Positions 4,711-5,624 of a DNA stretch of 5,624 nucleotides are shown piece by piece. The DNA comes from Rhodoferax sp. Lineage in GTDB: Bacteria > Pseudomonadota > Gammaproteobacteria > Burkholderiales > Burkholderiaceae_C. The notes under the pieces are model-generated. The model saw only the letters and a list, made by a program, of their open reading frames with translations. It did not search any database and was not told where the DNA came from. Location of the stretch: the NCBI GenBank assembly GCA_030683195.1, contig JAUXQA010000312.1, forward strand, positions 1 to 5,624. Direction: 5' to 3'. The translations under genes and the position numbers were made by a program. The stretch's first letter is position 1, and each line of letters starts with the position of its first letter.

Positions 4711-5624
4711 TTACAGGTTGGGCGCGAGCAGCCGCTGCAGCGCTTGCTGGTCCATGCGCCGGCGCGCCGCCAGATCCTTGAGCTGGTCTTCACCAATTTT
4801 TCCCACGCTGAAATACGTGCTGTCCGGGTGGCCAAGATAGAAGCCGCTCACACTGGCCGCTGGCGTCATGGCTAGGCTCTCGGTCAGCCCCATGCCGATG
4901 TCCGCGCATTGCAGCAGCTCAAACATGTCTTTCTTGGCGCTGTGGTCCGGGCAGGCCGGGTAGCCCGGGGCGGGGCGGATGCCTGTGTATTTTTCGGCAA
5001 TCAGGTCCTCGGGCGTCAGGGCTTCAGACGGCGCGTAGCCCCACAGGTCGGTGCGCACGCGGTGGTGCAGGTACTCGGCAAACGCCTCGGCCAGCCGGTC
5101 GGCCAGTGACTTGAGCAGGATGGCAGAGTAGTCGTCGTGGTCGTCCTCGAAGTATTTTTCCTTCTTGTCCACGCCAAGGCCGGCCGTCACCGCAAACACG
5201 CCGGCGTAGTCTTTCAGCCCGGTGGGCTGGCCTGATGCGTCCAATTTCGGTGCCACAAAATCAGCCAGGCAGCGGCTGGGGCGCATGACGCCGTCAATCT
5301 CCTGCTTCTCGGTTTGCTGGCGCAGGCCGTACCAGGTCATGGCCACCTCGGTGCGGGTGTCGTCGGTGTAGAACTCGATGTCATCGCCATTGACGGAATT
5401 GGCCGGATACAAGCCCACCACGGCGTTGGCTGTGAGCCAGCGGCCTTCGATCAGGCGCTTGAGCATGCGCTGCCCGTCGGCATACACCCGAACCGCCTCG
5501 GTGCCCACCACTTCGTCTTTCAGGATGGCGGGAAATGGCCCGGCTAGATCCCAGGTCTGGAAGAACGGGCCCCAATCGATGTATTTAGCCAGCTCGGTCA
5601 AATCAAAATTCTTGAACACGCGCC
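4711..5624 (-). CDS. metH: Cobalamin-dependent methionine synthase MetH, C-terminal activation domain (cut by right edge)
   Basis: MetH transfers a methyl group from 5-methyltetrahydrofolate to homocysteine through cobalamin. The roughly 300 residues visible are its C-terminal activation domain, which binds S-adenosylmethionine for reductive remethylation of oxidised cob(II)alamin. Family blocks are FDLTELAKYIDWGPFFQTWDLAG near the start, EVVGTEAVRVYADGQRML, the AdoMet-binding RPAPGYPACPDH (codons 4977-4942, equivalent to E. coli R1134-PAPGYPACPEH), and AASVSGFYLGHPDSTYFSVGKI. The C-terminus is LQRLLAPNL, as in E. coli (WLAPNL). The frame stays open through the right edge; the GTG at 5619 is an internal Val. 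Some betaproteobacteria split MetH into two genes, which cannot be judged here. The gene converges with parA and no B12 riboswitch is expected at this 3' end. Confidence 0.96.
   Translation of the reverse strand, partial: RVFKNFDLTELAKYIDWGPFFQTWDLAGPFPAILKDEVVGTEAVRVYADGQRMLKRLIEGRWLTANAVVGLYPANSVNGDDIEFYTDDTRTEVAMTWYGLRQQTEKQEIDGVMRPSRCLADFVAPKLDASGQPTGLKDYAGVFAVTAGLGVDKKEKYFEDDHDDYSAILLKSLADRLAEAFAEYLHHRVRTDLWGYAPSEALTPEDLIAEKYTGIRPAPGYPACPDHSAKKDMFELLQCADIGMGLTESLAMTPAASVSGFYLGHPDSTYFSVGKIGEDQLKDLAARRRMDQQALQRLLAPNL

Noticed and set aside
5617..5619. GTG at 5619 as the start of a separate 302-residue gene
   Set aside because: The frame stays open to the window edge, and the sequence around it is internal MetH, so the GTG is an ordinary Val codon.
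1..5624. Search for a new defence, toxin-antitoxin or CRISPR-type system
   Set aside because: All reading frames with real coding character belong to known housekeeping families, the gaps are at most about 212 bp, and no regular repeats were seen.

Overview
This 5.6 kb window looks like chromosomal DNA from a betaproteobacterium, most probably Burkholderiales/Comamonadaceae (Rhodoferax/Polaromonas/Acidovorax-like). That placement rests on protein character, GC-rich coding DNA, gene content, and an intergenic palindrome near 4.6 kb that resembles a dispersed repeat I associate with that family. No database search was possible. Every gene can be assigned to a known family. I see no mobile element, CRISPR array, tRNA or rRNA.

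Layout. Minus strand, 2011 down to 1: a nitrogen-uptake operon encoding a TorF/gcw_chp-family outer-membrane porin-like protein, a PII signalling protein (GlnK) and the start of an ammonium transporter (AmtB, cut by the left edge). The genes are spaced about 30 nt apart. Plus strand, 2224 to 4571: comM (a YifB/ComM AAA+ helicase) and then an orphan ParA-type ATPase. Minus strand, right edge to 4711: the C-terminal activation domain of cobalamin-dependent methionine synthase (MetH), converging on parA. The two convergent ends are separated by 139 bp containing two hairpins, one of them repeat-like.

The 212-bp divergent region between the porin gene and comM is the richest regulatory stretch. 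It holds a near-consensus sigma-54 promoter (TTGGCATGCTTTGTGCT, GG-N10-GC) reading toward the porin gene. About 115 and 159 bp upstream of the predicted start lie two dyads of the NtrC type (GCAC-N7-GTGC and a weaker copy), at spacings typical of NtrC enhancers. This fits nitrogen-limitation control of porin-glnK-amtB: the porin may admit solutes, AmtB conducts ammonium across the inner membrane, and GlnK gates AmtB. The same region contains a CTGT-N8-ACAT dyad resembling a LexA box, and one NtrC-like site overlaps the comM ribosome binding site.

The most notable protein-level observation is that GlnK carries Asp at position 51, where the uridylylated Tyr51 of well-studied proteobacterial PII proteins sits, although the rest of the T-loop is canonical. 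Other points worth a look are a 50-residue Ala/Pro linker between the AmtB signal peptide and its channel domain, and an inverted repeat covering the translation start region of parA, which has no clear Shine-Dalgarno. I found no convincing evidence of an entirely new system; the window is mostly core genome with interesting regulation.
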